This document shows, in pieces, positions 35,510-37,500 of a stretch of 37,500 bases of DNA. The notes beneath the pieces were generated by a model. It saw only the letters and a program-made list of their open reading frames with translations, made no database searches and was not told the DNA's origin. Within the stretch, counting starts at the first letter, position 1, and every line of letters starts with the position of its first letter. The stretch covers positions 25,522,261 to 25,559,760 of the forward strand of contig CM022673.1 in the NCBI GenBank assembly GCA_012295275.1. Reading direction: 5' to 3'. Source of the stretch: Chrysomallon squamiferum (taxonomy: Eukaryota > Mollusca > Gastropoda > Neomphalida > Peltospiridae). A program made the translations under genes and the position numbers.

Positions 35510-35745
35510 CAGATAGATAGATCAGTAAATGGTCTAACAATTTTAATATATGTTAACATGTACGACATAAAAAATTAAACATATTAATCTACACACATCT
35601 GTTTCAAAAGCAAACTACTGATGCATGCTGATTGTGTGATTCTTCTTACCTGTGCAAACGAGAGAAAAAACATTTGTGAGTTGCTCAGGTGGAGATCATT
35701 AGGCGCATACAATTCTCTGTGGTGTTCTGTCCATTGTTTGTAAGC
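33910..35745 (-). CDS. M13 metallopeptidase (neprilysin / endothelin-converting-enzyme type), last three coding exons, 5' part outside the window
   Basis: Predicted zinc endopeptidase, usually a type II membrane or secreted ectoenzyme that cleaves small peptides. Reverse-strand join: 35745-35650, 34699-34626, 34009-33910, 270 nt in consistent frame (89 residues plus stop TAG at 33912-33910), all introns GT-AG. Recognised from the conserved C-terminal block: AYKQW, then LHLSNSQMFFLSFAQ and TWC, then EFSEAFHC, SPMNP and a final Cys. The M13 family ends in the same way (FFxxFAQxWC, EFxxxFxC, SxMNP, CxxW). The HExxH and ExxxD zinc motifs must lie beyond 37500. Two features deviate. The usual His-Ser-Pro before the Arg-Val step is absent. 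The terminal residues are CQLF rather than C-x-V-W. The gene converges on the RhoGEF gene. Confidence 0.88.
34626..34699 (-). CDS. M13 peptidase penultimate coding exon
   Basis: Reverse strand: acceptor GTGTGTTTCAG ending at 34700, donor ATCAG|GTAGGG at 34625. It encodes TWCTNRGQLNLYNLVQGGKP then REEI and two bases of an Arg codon. W-C follows F-A-Q as in all M13 enzymes. The segment that in neprilysin carries His711 in an HSP context reads QGGKPREEIR here, so the substrate-contacting His appears lost while the following Arg is kept. Confidence 0.85.
34742..35093. repeat. ~88-92 bp tandem repeat, 4 copies, in an M13 peptidase intron
   Basis: Four copies of a unit with TGTTTTCCTGTCCACGGGTA, GGTGCTCATAATAAAAATCC and AAGAGTAACCCATCTACTGT, with small indels. 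It lies directly upstream (in gene sense) of the penultimate exon. Unlike the RhoGEF arrays, it does not include the exon's acceptor. Confidence 0.88.
35272..35523. repeat. (CA)n tracts followed by (GATA)n
   Basis: (CA)n at 35278-35301, mixed CA/TA to 35425, then about 21 GATA/ATAG units at 35437-35522, all inside the intron between the first and second M13 exons in the window. Confidence 0.95.
35650..35745 (-). CDS. M13 peptidase exon (antepenultimate in window order: first of three)
   Basis: Reverse strand: acceptor CTGTAATTTCAG ending at 35746, donor GCACAG|GTAAGA at 35649. 32 codons in phase 0, from AYKQWTEHH to SNSQMFFLSFAQ. The A-Y-x-x-W opening and L-x-L-S/T-N-x-Q-x-F-F-x-x-F-A-Q close are diagnostic of the M13 C-terminal domain. 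The preceding exon should encode the conserved D-N-G-G-L-K segment and is not visible between 35746 and 37500. Confidence 0.9.
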
Positions 35746-35789
35746 CTGAAATTACAGGAGTGAGAGGGACTGTAGTATTCTTAATATAT

Positions 35790-35838
35790 ACATACACACA
35801 TACATACATACATACATACATACATGCATGCATGCATG

Positions 35839-35873
<35 letters not shown>

Positions 35874-36100
35874 ACATACATTCATACATACATACATGCA
35901 TGCATACATACATACATACACACACATACATACACACACATCATACATACACACAAACAGATACATACACACATACATACATACACATATGTATGTATAC
36001 ATACACACACATATACATACATACATGCATACACACACACACGCACACAAACATACATACATACATACATACTTATATATATATATGTATGTATGTATGG
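35790..36100. repeat. (ACAT)n/(ACAC)n compound microsatellite
   Basis: Dense ACATACAT with CATG and CACA interruptions in both senses, immediately upstream (in gene sense) of the M13 exon at 35650-35745. All open frames here are Ile-His-Thr/Cys-Met-Tyr repeats without biological support. Confidence 0.95.
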
Positions 36101-36997
36101 TACCAAATTGAGAATAGAGAAGTAATCAGTACATAGTGATGTAATTTTAAAAATCCTTAATTTTTTTTTTATAACGTCCTTGTCAATCTCATTTACAATA
36201 ACTATAACTGCAAATAACATAGCATATCATTGTGAACTAAAAAAAAAAAAAAAAAAACCCTAACAAACAAAGAAAAGAAGAAAAAAAAGAAGATAAGAAC
36301 TGCTTTATTACATAACCACCCAGGAAGGATTACTAGAATGACAGAAATGAAGCCAAATGTAAAAGGTCCATTTAACAAATTCTAATGGACAATATGCAAA
36401 CCCTAGAAAGCTGTTTTACCTTCATGTAAAGAAATAAAACACCACAGAAATATAACCTGTGATTTTTAACAAAAGATATATTTGACACATTGTGAGTAGT
36501 TTGAATGACTAATGTGACTGTATTGAAACATCCGTTCAGATGCATTTATGTACGTAGTCTTTATTACATTTCCTATATCAAATGATGAAATCATTAAGGC
36601 ATTTGCTATACAGTACAAGGCAATCGTTAATGCCTAATTATGCTGCACCATGTAATCATTAATCTATTTGCTGTGCTACATGGGCACAATCACAATACTC
36701 TTCTAAAATATGCTTTTATAATGACCAGCTCTGAAGTACGAGTGAACTAAAGTATTCAAACTGAATCTAGTATTTTTTGTATGTACATATTTGACTTTCT
36801 TTTTTCTTCAAAAAATAAAGTGAAACGAACAAAATGTTTTGTTAAAATAATGTTTTGTTATCACAAAGAAAAACAAACATTTAAAAAGTTAGCCTTTACT
36901 TTTCTTTCAGTGAACTGTTATCACAGAAAAGAGTGATGTATTGTGATTCAGTTTTTTTATTCAGAGCAGCCAAACCCCTGCAGTTCTCAGTATTCAG

Positions 36998-37116
36998 TAT
37001 GTATGTATGTATGTATGTATGTATGTATGTTTGTATGTATGTATGTATGTATGTATGTATGTATGTATGTACGTATGCATGTACATATGCATGTATGTAT
37101 GTATGTATGTATGTAC

Positions 37117-37147
<31 letters not shown>

Positions 37148-37180
37148 CATATGTATGTATGTATGTTTGTATGTATGTAC

Positions 37181-37211
<31 letters not shown>

Positions 37212-37500
37212 CATATGCATGTATGTATGTTTGTATGTATGTACGTATGTATGTATGTATGTTTGTATGTTTGTATGTTTGTATGTATGTATGTATGTAT
37301 GTTTGTATGTTTGTATGTATGTATGTATGTATGTATGTTTGTATGTTTGTAAATGCATGTATGTATGTATGTATGTTATGTATGTATATATGTATGTATG
37401 TATGTTTGTATGCAATGTATGTATGTATGTATGTATGTTTGTATGTTTGTATGTATGTATGTATGTATGTATGTATGTATGTATGTATGTATGTATGTAT
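36998..37500. repeat. (ATGT)n microsatellite running off the right edge
   Basis: At least 500 bases of TATG/TATGT units with TTTG, CATG and ACAT interruptions; it continues past the window end. It probably lies in the next intron of the M13 gene. Bases 36,101-36,997 are AT-rich with no exon recognised. Confidence 0.95.

Noticed and set aside
36896-36990. Reverse-strand ENCRGLAALNK as a possible M13 DNGGLKAA exon just upstream of AYKQW
   Set aside because: The likeness is short and loose, the reading runs on into an ATGT microsatellite, and no acceptor/donor pair of the right phase was found.
35242-37415. Many frames reading IHTYIHTY or CMYVCMYV
   Set aside because: Translations of ACAT/ATGT, CA and GATA microsatellites in every frame and both strands.

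Overview
The window is AT-rich (A/T runs, dense CA, GA, GATA, TAA and ATGT microsatellites, many short minisatellites) with spliced, GT-AG intron-bearing genes, so it is nuclear DNA of an animal. The repeat-rich, intron-rich, AT-biased style suits an invertebrate such as a mollusc or another lophotrochozoan, but nothing in the sequence fixes the species. No rRNA, tRNA, CRISPR array or prokaryote-type operon was seen.

Layout. (1) About 1-18,800: no convincing protein-coding gene. It is AT-rich, repeat-laden DNA with islands of higher GC and complexity (about 1.19-1.46, 3.88-4.2, 5.76-6.4, 8.56-9.12, 10.17-10.45, 13.63-13.9 and 16.0-16.45 kb) that could be regulatory elements or untranslated exons. 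A short DNA transposon remnant (MITE) with ~27-bp inverted ends and TA target duplications lies at 7398-7712. (2) About 18,870-28,740, + strand: a Rho-family guanine nucleotide exchange factor (Dbl homology plus PH domain, most like ARHGEF39). Eleven coding exons join with consistent phase into a predicted 598-residue protein, with a CpG-rich promoter-like island upstream and an AATAAA signal downstream. (3) About 28,740-33,900: intergenic, holding a highly regular 60-bp tandem array and a diverged duplication shared with the 3' flank of the next gene. (4) About 33,910-35,745, - strand: the last three coding exons of an M13 (neprilysin/endothelin-converting-enzyme type) metallopeptidase. Its catalytic exons lie beyond the right edge. 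The two genes converge tail to tail. (5) 35.4-37.5 kb: huge GATA and ACAT/ATGT microsatellites.

The most unusual observation is in the RhoGEF gene. Three separate intronic minisatellites abut or carry splice sites. One starts exactly at a predicted 5' splice site and repeats AG|GTAAGA about 15 times (20.12-20.51 kb). One ends exactly at the 3' splice site of the PH-domain exon and repeats CACACAG|GTTACATG 33 times (24.13-25.12 kb). One repeats the 3' splice site of exon 10 three times (26.95-27.13 kb). The penultimate decoy acceptors of the second array are in frame and stop-free, so they could insert 16 or 34 residues into the PH domain.
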